Of a DNA stretch of 64,000 nucleotides, positions 24,120-36,770 are shown piece by piece (the stretch's first letter is position 1; every line of letters begins with the position of its first letter). Made by a program: the position numbers and the translations under genes. Source of the DNA: Vespa crabro (lineage: Eukaryota; Arthropoda; Insecta; Hymenoptera; Vespidae); assembly GCF_910589235.1 (NCBI RefSeq), contig NC_060977.1, positions 1,281,001-1,345,000 of the forward strand, written 5' to 3'. The notes under the pieces were generated by a model. That model ran no database searches, was not told the DNA's origin, and saw nothing but the letters and a program-made list of their open reading frames with translations.

Positions 24120-24151
24120 GATCGATAGATCGATCGATCGATCGATCGATC
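24120..24151. repeat. (GATC)n tetranucleotide repeat
   Basis: GATC units repeated with one interruption; the array is self-complementary. Confidence 0.9.
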
Positions 24152-24365
24152 CTCCTATTACTTTTCCGACCCTACGAAAATGGGAAATCATATATTTATA
24201 GACCTTTGAGATTAGCTACAGATGCGTATTATATATAAACACCTTGAGTCCGACGACGGAGAAACGATTTTTATGGGATCACGAAGGAATCGAAAATTCT
24301 TATCGTCTATCCTATCATTTACACGTCATGCGTCAAATATTTTCTCTTTTCTTGTTGATACGATA

Positions 24366-24366
<1 letters not shown>

Positions 24367-24427
<61 letters not shown>
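24367..24427. repeat. (TA)n-(TG)n compound microsatellite
   Basis: About 35 bp of (TA)n passing directly into (TG)n. Confidence 0.95.
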
Positions 24428-25464
24428 TGTCAAAAAAGTTTGAAGTCAAAATACATGCCTGTGATGGGGGTGATTCCAAGTATTGATCGGAAAGAAAAAA
24501 AATGGTCTTAACGAGGATACTTATTATCGTCAATAATTACAAAACTTAACAATTATTCTATATTGAATTTTCGAATCGGATAATATTGGGAAAATGATCA
24601 TGAGTTTTTTTTTCTTCTTTTTCTCCTTTTTTTTTCCTTTTTTTTTTTTTGTTTTTTTTTTATTAAGTCATTTCAAATTTGAAAATGGTCGGCGAACGTT
24701 TTCGATTTAAGCTCCGTTACGTTATAAGATAAAACGAGGATTAAACCGATCTATTAATTCAATCGATTAATCTACCGACGATTATGGAAGTTTATTTCGT
24801 TCGTTCGATCAACGCGGATCAAACTGTCTGGTCTTTATCCTTTGTCCGACGAATCCTGCGTGGCCTATGAGGAGGGTAGATAAAATCGGCATTACGTTAG
24901 GGACATGCACGTGCAAACCTATTAACAAACGTACGTTTGCGAGCTGCGTATGCGAGTACACGCATGGGTTTGTGATTTATATACCTAGATCGATTCCGCG
25001 ACCCCATATTTTGTCTACCCATTACTCACATTAGTTAGATCTTTGGATATTATAGATATATATTTAACAATAAATTCTAACTTTTTGAATAATAAAAAAA
25101 ATATTTTCGTTTCCACGGATATATACAATTTTGTAGTTAGTTTTTGTGAAAGATTTTTTCTCCTTTTTTTTTTTATTTTTGGTTTGTTTGTTTCGTTTTC
25201 TCCTCTCCAAAAAAAAGTGTTGTAAACTTGACCATAGATTTTAATTATCCAAGAAGACTCTCCTCTTCACGTAAAATACCATGAAAAGGACTCTGTAGGG
25301 CTTTGCAATACATGGTCAAGTCATAAATCTCCAATTTGCGTCCGTTGCGAAACGACGAGGAAGCTTAATTGGTATAGTCCTGCTACCCTTACACGCTCGC
25401 AAAACTTTCCAAGCGGTTTCCGCTTGAGTTAGAAAAACGATGTTTTCGAGTCAGCGAACACTTT

Positions 25465-25466
<2 letters not shown>

Positions 25467-25543
<77 letters not shown>

Positions 25544-25556
25544 AAGAGAGAGAGAA
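25467..25556. repeat. (GA)n microsatellite, about 90 bp
   Basis: Mostly perfect (GA)n with GGGAGAGGGAGG interruptions towards the right end. Confidence 0.95.
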
Positions 25557-25905
25557 GTTACTTTCTCCAAACTATTATCCATGATCGAAACGGTGATTAA
25601 AACAAAAGGTGATTGAAAATTAAATCGTTTTACTAAGGTAAAAAGGGAAAGGGGAAAAACGGAACGATTACATACGTTAAATCCTATTTTTTTTTTCTTT
25701 TTTTTTTTTTATAACCAAAGTTTCTTTTACTGGCACAATCCAAAAAAAAAAAAAAAAGAAAAAACAAAGAAAAAAAGGTGAAGAAAAAAGTTTCTCTAAA
25801 AAATTTTACACCCACGTAGAAATAGAAAACGAAACGTTACGAAGTTGCTTGAAATTTTTTGCAGAAACAAAAATATATAAAAAATAAAAAAAGAAAGAAA
25901 GAACG

Positions 25906-25953
<48 letters not shown>

Positions 25954-26441
25954 AGAGAAAGAGAGAGAGGCCGGAAACATTTTGTAAACGAATATTAAAG
26001 CGTTGGTGGATTCTATTTTGAAAAAGCTCCGTGCAAAGTATTCGGCTCTCATTCGCGAACTATATCATTTTGTTTACTCCCTTCTCTCTTTACCTTGAAG
26101 TATCTTTTTATTAGACGTTTATTAGAAATAAGATGATTAGATTGTTATACGAAATCTAAATCAATTTTAATGACGATTTCTAGGTAGTCAGATTAGAAAA
26201 CTCGATATTCTCATAATAAATTCACGATCGTGTTTTTGGAATAACTCGTTAATAGGAATGTTTCTTTTATCAATAATAATCAATCCCCCTCCCAAGGCCA
26301 TTCATGTATATTTTGACGAGACTTTCTTGTAGCTTAAATTTACTACGTAGAATTTTCTTCCAGAATCTCTGCTTAGTCACGCGTTCTTTCGCTCTTCGAT
26401 TGAGATTCTCGATCGAAAGATTAATCATATATGTAATTCTG

Positions 26442-26455
26442 TACACACACATACA

Positions 26456-26500
<45 letters not shown>

Positions 26501-26512
26501 GTGTGTGTGTGC
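26442..26512. repeat. (AC)n-(AT)n-(GT)n compound microsatellite with 30-bp palindrome
   Basis: (AC)n passes into (AT)5 and then (GT)5, so 26481-26510 reads the same on both strands. Such an arrangement can extrude a cruciform. Confidence 0.93.
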
Positions 26513-27895
26513 GCTTATAAATTTGTAATTGAATTCAGCTTATGACATAGGAGATATCAATTAACATGAAATTACAAATATAATTTCTCCGACGTTTTAA
26601 CACTGTTGCGTATCATTTATCATTACGTGTCAATTATATTATTTTCTTTATAATTTATCATTATTAATGATCTACATAAATTGTCAGTTTTTTTTATTTT
26701 TTATTTTTTTTTTTTTATTATTTTATTATAAAATATAAGTTACATAAATTCGTAAAAATTAACAGGATATAATTAAACGTGAAATAAGGGTATTTCTTTT
26801 TTGTAAAATTTATGACGCTTCAATTTAACGTTAAACTTATTTAACAGTTTCTCCAATTACTAATTGTTTAATTTTATCAGTTATTATACCGGTATTATAA
26901 CAGTTAATCATATTGAAGCTAATCATATAACAGTTATCCATTTAGTTTCCTGTGAAGTCTAAAAGCAGAGTAAATACGGAACAGTGTCGAGTCGTCGTCA
27001 GCAATTATATTCGCAATTTGAATCCTATCGTTAATAAGCTGTAAGCTAAATTCAACTATAAATACAAATAGATCAAAATTGATCGAGGTAAAGTCGATTA
27101 AATTTTACTGTTATCACTTCTGTTACAATAAAATCATGTAGTTGAAAATAACTGGAGTAAAGAATTGTGAAGGCAAAGGAGACAAAAAAAAAAGATCTCG
27201 TGAAACGTAAGACTAGTGTGTAAGGTGTAATATGTGTATATACATATTTATGTACATGTATATGCACGCATGGTACCGTTGCATTTCCGGTAGAAAGAGG
27301 AGACTTGTCCTGGACCTACGGTGTTGGTACGAAACGTAAGAAGGGCGTAGGAAAGGGAGGGGAGAGGAGTAAAGTGAAGGCGAAGGTCGAAGGTCGAAGG
27401 TATGGTGGTAGGTGAGAAGCAAAAGTAAAAGAGGGTAGGAAAGAGCGCACGAGAGAGAGAGAGAGAAAGAGATAGATAGATAGATAGATAGAGAAAGATA
27501 GAGAGAAGGCGCGCACGAATAAGGACGCGAGTGGTGGGGGGTGCGCGCGCATCCATCGAGCACGCCGCCGAAGCCGCATGGTCGGGCGACTTCAGTAACT
27601 CCGTAACCTTCGAACGTCGAGCCTATGCTTTTCTCCTCCGCGAAGGAATTCGTTGAGCGTGTACATTGTTTACGTTCGTTCATCCTTTTCTCCCTTACAT
27701 TTAACATACATACACATATTATTTATTAACGCAACATTCGTTGAATTTAATATATATATATTCGTAGGAAGGTATTGAACGTGTACAATAGTGAATTATG
27801 AATCCCATATGATCCTCGTTTCCCGCGCTTTTTTGTGACTAAGATTTTTTTTTTCTTCGAAGAGAAAAACAAAATAAAGGGAAACAAATAGCATC

Positions 27896-28606
27896 ATGAA
27901 AACGACAAATAATTATCTTCTCGTTTTATATATTATATCGTTCTTAACTTCGTCGATAATATGCGAACCAAACGATGCTACTACAACGCGTATTCCTATA
28001 TTAAAGTGTTGCCCACGCGATCAGGAACTAATCGTGTCCGTTGAGAATGGCGTTTCGAAGGTTACTAACGATTGCAGGAAAAGCACGACAGCATGGCAAC
28101 CAAAGATCTACTCGCCGACTCGGCAAATGCAATATAACGAACCGTTAGACGGATGGAACGTTTTAGAGGGTAGAAGACCAGAATGTCGAGACGATTCCGT
28201 TTTGACCAGAATACCATCGAGAACGGCCGTACCTTTCATATTTCTTGAAGATGGCTATGCCATTGTCGATGGAAACGTTGAGGAACCGATCGCACCTAAC
28301 GATTATTGTGCCGACGCCAATGCTATCTTTGTTTGCGTTAAAAAAACCCCAGAAGGGAATCATGCCGCAGCAACTATGAAGCCCAAGATTAGACGTTGCT
28401 GCGGAAAATCTGCCGTTTTCCACGAGGGCAGGTTGGTTTAAATATTATTTTCATTTATTTCTATTTTCATCTATTCCATCTAATATGTTTGAAATTTATA
28501 AACGAATATAAATTATGTAGAGAAAGAAAAAAATATATTTACTGGTCTGACAAACAGTGCGTGAACATTATTTAAATATCTGTATATAAATATTACATAT
28601 ATTATA

Positions 28607-28645
<39 letters not shown>

Positions 28646-29229
28646 AGTCTAAATATTCCTATTAACATTTATCACGCAGGATAGTTGTTTTATTTTTCCT
28701 CGGTATTCGTATTCTTTGCGTCGGTATTTCGAAAGGCAGTAAATAATTATTATTTTCTTTCCTGTGTCAAGCTACGTGAACACGTCGCAACACCTTGTCG
28801 ACTACTCTGTTTACATTCCTTTTGTTTCGTTCTCTTTGAAACGTCTTTAAACGAAAACTTGGCAAAGAAAAGGAATGTAAATAATTTTTCGTTGTTATTT
28901 TTGTTTTTCTTATTTTTTCATATGATTATTATTAAGATATATATCGATACCTATTTTCGTAACATACGCAAGTATTATTACGTTTGCTTAGTAACGAAAT
29001 TGGTTACGTTCGAGTCCCATCGAAATGATTTCGTTAAAGAGAAAACGATTGTAATGCATGAAAGTTAACCGAGAAGTACACTTTTTTGCTAATTTTGTGC
29101 AAGAAATTTCGAACGTTTCGTAGTTATTCATAGAAAAGAACTATTAATGAGATATAATTAATTTCAAAATTTATAAATAATGTTAGAAAAAAATTTCGCA
29201 TGAAATTTCTATCCTTCGATGAATTAAAA

Positions 29230-29284
<55 letters not shown>

Positions 29285-30914
29285 CTAGAGATTTTTATTA
29301 TTGCTGGTGTAATTAATGATGTCGAGGAATCGCAATTTTCTAATGGATTTTAATAATTTAACAGGGAATCGTGCGATTTTGTAAACGAGTCGGAAGACAC
29401 GACACCGTTATTGGGAGACTCATCGACAATGGTGGACATAGTGTCAGGATTTCCGGCTTGTCCTCGGGGGGACAAATACACGATCTTGGCCGACGTAAAA
29501 GATGCCGTATTGCAGTCAGACGGTAGCATGAAAGTAGACGGTGTTATTTTACCAAGCGGCCAGTTTTGCGTCGAGAGGATCAAGGAACTCAACCAGGCGG
29601 TCAAGGTCTTTGCTTGCTCTGAACACGCACCGCAAAGGTGAGAGTGCTCAGTCTTTACGTTTTTATCTTTTTTTCTTTTTTTTCTTCTTATTTTATTTTA
29701 TTTTTATCCTCTTAGTCTTAACTTTATCCTTTCATTTCACTTTTTATCTTATTTCTTCTCTCTTATCTTTTTTTTTCTCTCTCTTCCTCCCTTTCTCGTC
29801 GACTTCCGCGAAAGGTTCGACGTTACTTCGTAAAGAGAGAAAGAGAGAGAGAGAGAGATTCAAGTAAACATTAGCACGTTAAAGATTTCAAGAAATTTTC
29901 TTAGCAGATCGAACGGAATATTATTCCAAGAAGGAACACTATGTTCATCTCTTCTAGCTAGCTAGCTAGCTAAGCAATATCTTCTTTCACGGATATTAAT
30001 ATCGAAAATTATATATCCGATCATCGTCGATGATGCGTGAAACATCTTCGACACCAAACGAACGAACGAACGAAACGAAGAGTGAAACGTAACATGTTAA
30101 ACCCGTAACTGTTTTACAGAGCTTTGCGAGATATGTTTTTTCTTTTTTTTTTACTCGTTGTTTATTCAGACAACGCGTCATACAAAAATATACCAAATAT
30201 CGTTCATTTAAAATACTGTCAGCATAATTGCGAAGTATCGCTCGATTATTTATTTATTAAATTTTAACGATCTCGTAGAATTTATACTTTCGATACTTTC
30301 TTCCCTTTTTTTTTTTTTTTTTTATTTTTTTATTTTTTTTTCCAAAGAATTTTTAAATTGTACGGATCGACGATTACGTAGATCAAATCGATCGAATCGT
30401 TCTCTAAGTATGACAATAATGTCAAAATTTTAGGTAATATCTCTCTCTCTCTCTCTCTCTTTCTCTCTTTGGAGATGTTATCAATAATCAGAATATTCCC
30501 AGTAACTATCGTATTATTGTTCGGAACGTGCGAGCGTTCGACTTTTTCTTCAAGAGAATAGAGAAATGACGTAACTAACTAGAAAGGATGTGGAGATAAT
30601 CTTACATGTAAAGTGTTAAAATTCGCAGTCGACGTGAGTGGTTTCTCCTCGTCGTCTTCAATGAGAATATATATATATATATACATACGTTTCAACTTAG
30701 AGAGAGAGAGAGAGAAAAGGAAAGAGAGTCAAGGGAATTACGCAAAAAAATGATTAAAGTTGGCGAGTTTTTCAAACTTGTTCGTAGGACTCAATTAAGT
30801 CCACATACATAGATAGACACGTTTATACATAGGAAGGTGATAAATGAAAGTAACTTGAGAAAATTATAGATTTGAGAGAATGTATTCGTTGCGTCTATTA
30901 CCATCGAAGAGTCT

Positions 30915-30945
<31 letters not shown>

Positions 30946-31366
30946 TAGAGAGAGTGGCAATACCCCGTTGATATGTACGCGAAGAGCCTTCGATTATCGA
31001 TCGATTTCCGTTTCCCCTTTGAACGAGAGAAGTCTCTTTGAAAAAGCGTGCATACGTTATACCCTTATTTGCGATCGCGAAACGCAGATGCTGCACTCTG
31101 TACTGCGCTATACTATATTGTGCTGTGCTATGCTATGCTGTACTTGCAGCACACATCATTCTGAAGTAACGCGAACCTTCAATTCACATAAATATTATCT
31201 TCATGGTGAAAACTTGGTCCAGACTCTTTATTATAATTCATCTTCCTAACGTTTCAAATATCTATTTCACTTTTTTCATGAAAATAAAGAGAAATCGAAA
31301 GGATCTCTTTTCTTTCCTCAGTGTGCTCGTTTGTGACGAAATTATCGGAATCTTTTCAAAACGCTT

Positions 31367-31404
<38 letters not shown>

Positions 31405-31918
31405 GTATCTCTCTCTCTCTCTCCTTTTTCTCAGCCTCTTTCGTGACTTTCACTTTGTGCTGTATATATATATATATATATACTCTCTTACTATAACTCA
31501 AATACTTATTATCTTCTTGAGAAAATAATGATCAAAGTCTACTCGTACATTATTTAACATTTATTATATTTTGTATTATTATAATTTTGTAAAGAATTTA
31601 TTTTTATAGAAATTATGTCCGGGATGTTATTCTCGTACAATAGATAATGCGAGTATATAACAAATTCCATAATGATCATATATAATAGACGATATTTATA
31701 GTAGACGAGAATATGAAAGGATTCGTGTTTCGAGACATTTGAAAAAAGAAAAAAAAAAAATTGTTAGAATTCATTTTATGACTACTACATTTCCGGATGA
31801 TTCATTCAGACAAATAACGGTTCTCCAGGAAGAAGTTGCCAAGGACTATTACATTTCTCAAGGATTATTACTAAAGTATATCCTAAAATAACATACATAC
31901 ATACATACATACACACAT

Positions 31919-31951
<33 letters not shown>

Positions 31952-32113
31952 ACAATTTAGAGAGGATAATCTGTTCAAGAGTTTACACGAAGAATTTGTC
32001 GCGATAAAGTGTTTGAAATACCATTGGTAAATACTTTTACGGATAATTCGAGGTCAGAAAGATGCGTTGAGATAGAGTTGTTCCTTTTTTCTTTTTATCT
32101 CTCTTTCTCTCTT

Positions 32114-32154
<41 letters not shown>

Positions 32155-32378
32155 TTTCCTTTCTCTCTCTTTCTCTCTGTCTCGAGAAAGATGACGATGC
32201 GGTAGAGTAGAGGAGGCAGTCAGGCAGGCAGGGAGGGAGGAAAGGGCGAAGGGCGAAATTTAATCAGGCATGCGGTGGACGAAACGCGATGAAGTATTAC
32301 GGTGCATTATTCGTACGTCTCGATGGAACGAGAACGCGCGAGCGTGCAAAAGAGATAGATGGATAAAGAACGAGTGCA

Positions 32379-32422
<44 letters not shown>

Positions 32423-33483
32423 TCTGTGTGGGAGAGAGAGAGAGAGAGAGAAAGCGATCCCTCGGCATAAAAGATCGATGGAATAACTCGCTGGCATGCC
32501 ATACTGGCACGCGGCCAATCGATCGGTCGCTGATACCGAGAGATAAAGTTACCTCGGAGTTTAATTAAACTACGAGCCCGTTAGAAAGCTGAACGTAGAA
32601 GAAAGGAGTTGGAATAATCTGTCTTCGGTTAGATCGATTCAAGAATGAATTTCTCTAAGCAAATGGATATGTGCGATACGTGCCCTGATCGGATCTATTA
32701 TTTTCAGGGATTTAATTTAATTTATTAGCACGCGTCGGAAATTGATCCAATTAAGAGAAAAAAAAAAAAAAAAGAAAAAGAAAAGAAAAGAAAAGGAAGA
32801 AAAATATAAAATGACGCAAAACGCATGAAAATGTTTGTAAATTAAATATTAACGACGATTAACTTGTCGTCCGAAATTATAAGGGTTGTTAATTGCGAAA
32901 GGATAATCGAAAGAAATATATCCATGTAATTTGTTTGACAGCGACACGTGCAAGCAACAAACGTCAAGTTCACTTTTCTATTACCCATCATCCGCCCCCC
33001 CCGCCCCCATTCTTTAGGGCTTTATCATAAATTTATTTCTTTTGATCTCTCCTTTTTTTTTTTTTTTTTTTTTTTTTTTGTTAATACGTTAGGTTGATCA
33101 CAAAAAGAAAAACCTTATAAAATGATCTCACAATTTGTTAATGAAATAATAATACGTTCTAAAAATGTATTTGACGTCAGATTTGATTAAATGGACGAAG
33201 AGATAATTGGTGGATATCTCTATATAGTTTGTTTCTTTTTTTTCCAGACCACATGTGCAAGCAACAGACATCAGATTCACGCTCTATCCAGTGGGCTTTA
33301 TCATCAGCGCTGTGTTCTTGGCAGCCACCTTGGCTGCTGGTTGGCTGTTACCAGCATCTCATCACGTTTTGCACTGGCGATGCCAGACTCATCATGTCGC
33401 TTGCTTGATGCTCGGCGATCTTCTCATGGCTATCATTCAGCTAGCAGGAGATTCCCTACGTGGTGGAAGTTGCAAGGCTCTTG
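27896..33483 (+). CDS. mthl1: Methuselah-like family B GPCR (Mth-like 1 type), 5' three exons
   Basis: Seven-transmembrane receptor of the insect Methuselah group; the window holds only its N-terminal half. Exons 27896-28431, 29365-29637 and 33248-33483 join in phase (R179 and R270 are split codons), giving 348 residues. The first about 24 residues are a signal peptide (hydrophobic LLVLYIISFLTSSIIC). The ectodomain is cysteine-containing, with CC pairs (ILKCCPRD, RRCCGKS), PECRDD, DYCADANAIFVCV and GFPACPRGDKY. Residues 282-304 (LYPVGFIISAVFLAATLAAG and on) are TM1. HHVLHWRCQTHHVACLMLGD (308-327) is the short loop leading into TM2, and GGSCKAL carries the cysteine expected before TM3. The last exon ends in phase 1 at a perfect GTGAGT donor, so the gene continues. 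No TM3-TM7 exon was recognised before 64000. The group is clear from the TM1-TM2 sequence; assignment to Mth-like 1 rather than another Mthl rests on memory of that conserved block. Confidence 0.8.
28432..29364 (+). other. Receptor intron 1
   Basis: Bounded by a GTTGGT donor and a TTTAACAG acceptor; contains (AT)n at 28611-28640 and 29239-29275. No other feature seen. Confidence 0.85.
29638..33247 (+). other. Receptor intron 2
   Basis: A 3.6 kb intron between GTGAGA and TTTTTTTCCAG. It holds (CT)n/(GA)n tracts at about 30438, 30913, 31372, 32110, 32380 and 32427, (AT)n at about 31465 and 31937, (AGCT)n at 29954-29972 and poly(T) at about 33053-33079. No coding exon was recognised within it. 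A GC-richer island lies at about 32190-32360. Confidence 0.8.
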
Positions 33484-33937
33484 GTGAGTCATCGTCTTTT
33501 ATTGCCTTTTTTTCTTCTTCTTTCCTTTCCCCCTTTTTTTTGCTACATCTTTTTTTTATCTCTCTCTCTCTCTCTCTCTCTCTTATTTCTCCTATCGCTA
33601 CTCTAGGACACTTTACTCCCTTCCCCATAACGTTATGGCGTGCGCCGTGTTCCTTAGACCGTGTCACCCCTGCGAACAATCTTGGAAAGCGATAAGCATC
33701 AAAGGGTTCGTGGAAGTTGGAGGAAAGCCTTCTCAACTTAACAGGATGTGTTTGTCGCGAATAAGAGGAACAACTTATCTTTAAGTGATAAGGAAATTGC
33801 ATTGGGAAGAAAAGATTTTTATCGCTTTAGTTTGAAATATTTCCTACTTCAACACCTGCACTTTGTCCTGACTTTCTCCACCTCCCGCTATCTCTCTCAC
33901 TCACTCACTCACTCACTCTCTCTCATTCTCTCTCTCT

Positions 33938-33982
<45 letters not shown>

Positions 33983-34247
33983 TTTCTCTCTTTCTTTCAC
34001 TCCTCATATTTTTTCATGACGCATGTATTTTATGATCTATAGCATTACCTTTGCACTAGGATGATAAGATCGTTTAAGAGAGTATATCGTATTCACCTCT
34101 TATCTTATCGATAACTAATGTATACATGTACGTATGTACGTATACTTGTCAATGGATGATTCTTTTCACTTTTTTTTTGTTTTGGTTTTTTTTTTTTACT
34201 TCACTTTCTATCTTACTTCACTTTTATCTAAATATTTTCTAACGTGA

Positions 34248-34248
<1 letters not shown>

Positions 34249-34299
<51 letters not shown>
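34249..34299. repeat. (AT)n microsatellite
   Basis: Uninterrupted dinucleotide tract of about 50 bp. Confidence 0.95.
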
Positions 34300-34303
<4 letters not shown>

Positions 34304-35448
34304 AAAGGGTGAAACAGAGAGAAAAAGAAAAGAAACGAAACGAAAAATGTAACATAAGGATTTCGAAGGATCTTACAACATGTTCTAAAACTATAAACTG
34401 TAGTTTCGATAGTAGAGAGGGTCCCCTCTTTTTTTTTTTTTGTTTACAATCTCACTTCGCTTTTTGATAACATTGATCAAAGGTTACAAAAAAGAAGGAC
34501 ATAAAAATTTTGAAGGATCTTACAAAATGCATTTTATGTAAAAAAATTCAAAATGCAGTTATGTAACAACATACACATGCAATGTAATCACACTGAATGA
34601 TCCTTTTTATAATCATCTTTCATTCATTCATTCATTCATTCATTTATTCGCTTTTAGATGAATGGTATTTAATATGTATAGCATGTAAAAGACGTGATAA
34701 TCTTTTCGAAGGAGATCCTACAATATGTTTAGCATTTGTATTGAATTTCTTTCTTTCTTCCTTTTTTTTTTCTTTTCTTTTTTTTTTTTTTGAAGCTGAT
34801 CTCGATTATACGGTCAATGATAAACGGCGGAACTAAATACACAGATGGAATTGGGAATCCCGGCGCCTATATGCGGCCACCAAGCGAGACCAGCTTTATT
34901 TGCCGCCCTCGTCCTCGTACCTACGCTACCACGACTCTTTACTCTAACCCCCCGAACCCCTACTACTACTACTACTACTCACTCCTCACTCCCTCTTCGT
35001 TGTCTATCTCTTCCGTGATCCCCAAAACTCTCCGGGGGTAATTATTCGGATAATCGTAGTAATCCCTCGTAAAGCTTCCTCTTTCTCTCTCTCTCTATCT
35101 TTCTCTCTCTTTCTCTCTCTCTTTCTCTGTCTCTCTCTTTCGGTCCCGCTTTCCGATCGCGAAAATCGATTAGCGCGTGTATACCTCGCGAAACTCTGGT
35201 TTCGTAATGGTCCGCAGGGGCTCTCATTCGCGTTTCTACGATTTATTTAACTCGAATCATCCCCCTATTGTATGTAAATCCATGGCTATGTATCTCTAAC
35301 TCTCTTTATCTTTCGTTCACTCTCTCTTTCTCTCTCTCTCTGTTTCTCTTTCTTTTTTCTTTTTTTTTTTCCTCTTATCGACTATGAGAGATTAACGAAA
35401 CAATTTTTTAGGATAAAGTAAAATAAATGGTTTGTAGGAATTTAGAAA

Positions 35449-35483
<35 letters not shown>

Positions 35484-36198
35484 TGTTTATTCTTGATTTA
35501 TGGATATCTAATTTTATTTAGAATATAACTAAATCTTTATTAGAATACAACTGATTTGAAATATTCGATATAATAATAGAGAAATGAGATTAAATTTGTT
35601 AGTTTCGAGACATAATAAATTAGGATTAAAATAATATAAAGATTAATTGTACGACATTTAAGAATTATTATATTAAATCGTATTTGAATTAGTTGGATAC
35701 GTAAAAGAAGATTTTTACAGAAGATTAATGAACGTTAACGTTAAAGAAGAATAAAAAAAAAAAAAAAACAAATGATTGAAACAAAACTTAGAATCGGAGA
35801 TGATTTGCTCCAATCATTTTTGATCATTTCGATGATAATTTTGTTCTCTCCTACGTTGAAATTAGTTTCATTTTTGTCTATCGAGAATGATTCGAACGTT
35901 AGAAGATCATCTGGCATAACGATCGAAAGTTGATTACGAGGTGATGTAATTTCTGTAATTTGTCGAAGATCGTTCGATTGATTGAATGGATACATACGAT
36001 GAAAGCGGGTTTATAACTTCCTGTGAGGTAATAAAGCAGGGCTACATTGAAGACGACTGGATCCCCTCCCCCCACGTCCCCTTGTTGCCCCAGTCGAGAG
36101 GTCGTGGACCTCCACGAAAAACCGAAGAAAGGAGAAAGTGGAACGCGCCTTCGAGTGACCCACAATCTTTCTCTCCCTCTCCTTCTCCTTCTCTTCCT

Positions 36199-36241
36199 TC
36201 TCCTCCTCCTCCTCCTCCTCCTCCTCCTCTTCCTCCTTCTT
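36199..36241. repeat. (TCC)n trinucleotide repeat
   Basis: About eleven CTC/TCC units with CTTCTC flanks; the polyproline, polyleucine and polyglutamate frames are repeat translations. Confidence 0.9.
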
Positions 36242-36312
36242 GACTACTTCTCCCTCTTTTTCCACTTTACTCGATCGCCTTATCTTCTTTTCTCGAAGTC
36301 GCTCCCTTCTTT

Positions 36313-36770
36313 TTATGAACTTGTACAAATGAAACGTTGTAAATAAATCGACGAGAATTCTTAAAGAAAATATTTATTTGAAAAATTTGTAATGAAAAAA
36401 AAAAAAAGTTTATAGTTTTGTATTTCTTTGTTCGAGGGATGAAACGTGTATGTCTTTTCAAAAAGGCATCGAGAGTGTACAAATGAAAATAAATTGATAG
36501 GGATCGGAAGAAAATATTTATTGGAAAAAAAATATATAATGAACAAATTTGTAGATTTCTTTTTTTTCTTTTTTTTTTCTTTTTTTTTTTTCTTTTTTTT
36601 TTCCCCGTAGAAAAATGCGGAATGGAAAATTCATTAAATTTTTCATTTCGTTTTGTTGAGTAAACCAATGTTTTTTTTTTTTCTTTTTTTCTTTTTTTTT
36701 AAGGTATCGAGAATGCCAATCGTAAATAAATTGATAGGATAGAAAGGAAATATATTTGTAAAAATACACG
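36313..36770. repeat. Diverged tandem repeat, three units
   Basis: Copies begin near 36313, 36467 and 36702. Each has an ATCGAGA/GAACTTG start, then ACAAATG or CCAATCG, then AAATAAATNGATAGG or ACGAG, then an AAGAAAATATTTATT-like segment. Poly(T) or poly(A) insertions make the spacing uneven (154 and 235 bp). Confidence 0.6.

Larger units (their letters stand above)
15849..27895. other. Intergenic region with microsatellites, no supported gene
   Basis: This 12 kb stretch holds many (GA)n, (AT)n and (AC)n tracts and poly(T) runs. Between them are non-repetitive islands of higher GC content at about 16410-16510, 18690-18900, 19700-20030, 20180-20350, 21540-21790, 22600-22900, 23190-23400, 23830-24090 and 24680-25030. 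The longest frame outside simple repeats (21467-21787, 106 codons) has no recognisable domain. These islands may be regulatory DNA or 5' UTR exons of the receptor gene at 27.9 kb; the sequence alone does not decide. Confidence 0.6.

Noticed and set aside
28163..28423. Minus-strand 86-codon frame
   Set aside because: Antisense shadow of receptor exon 1.
31086..31165. Possible hairpin around TGTGCTG...CAGCACA
   Set aside because: Arms of only 7 bp with a repetitive GCTAT loop; likely local slippage.
33089..33108. TTAGGTTGATCACAAAAAG, similar to a mariner end
   Set aside because: No matching inverted copy nearby; only the first eight bases fit a terminal repeat.
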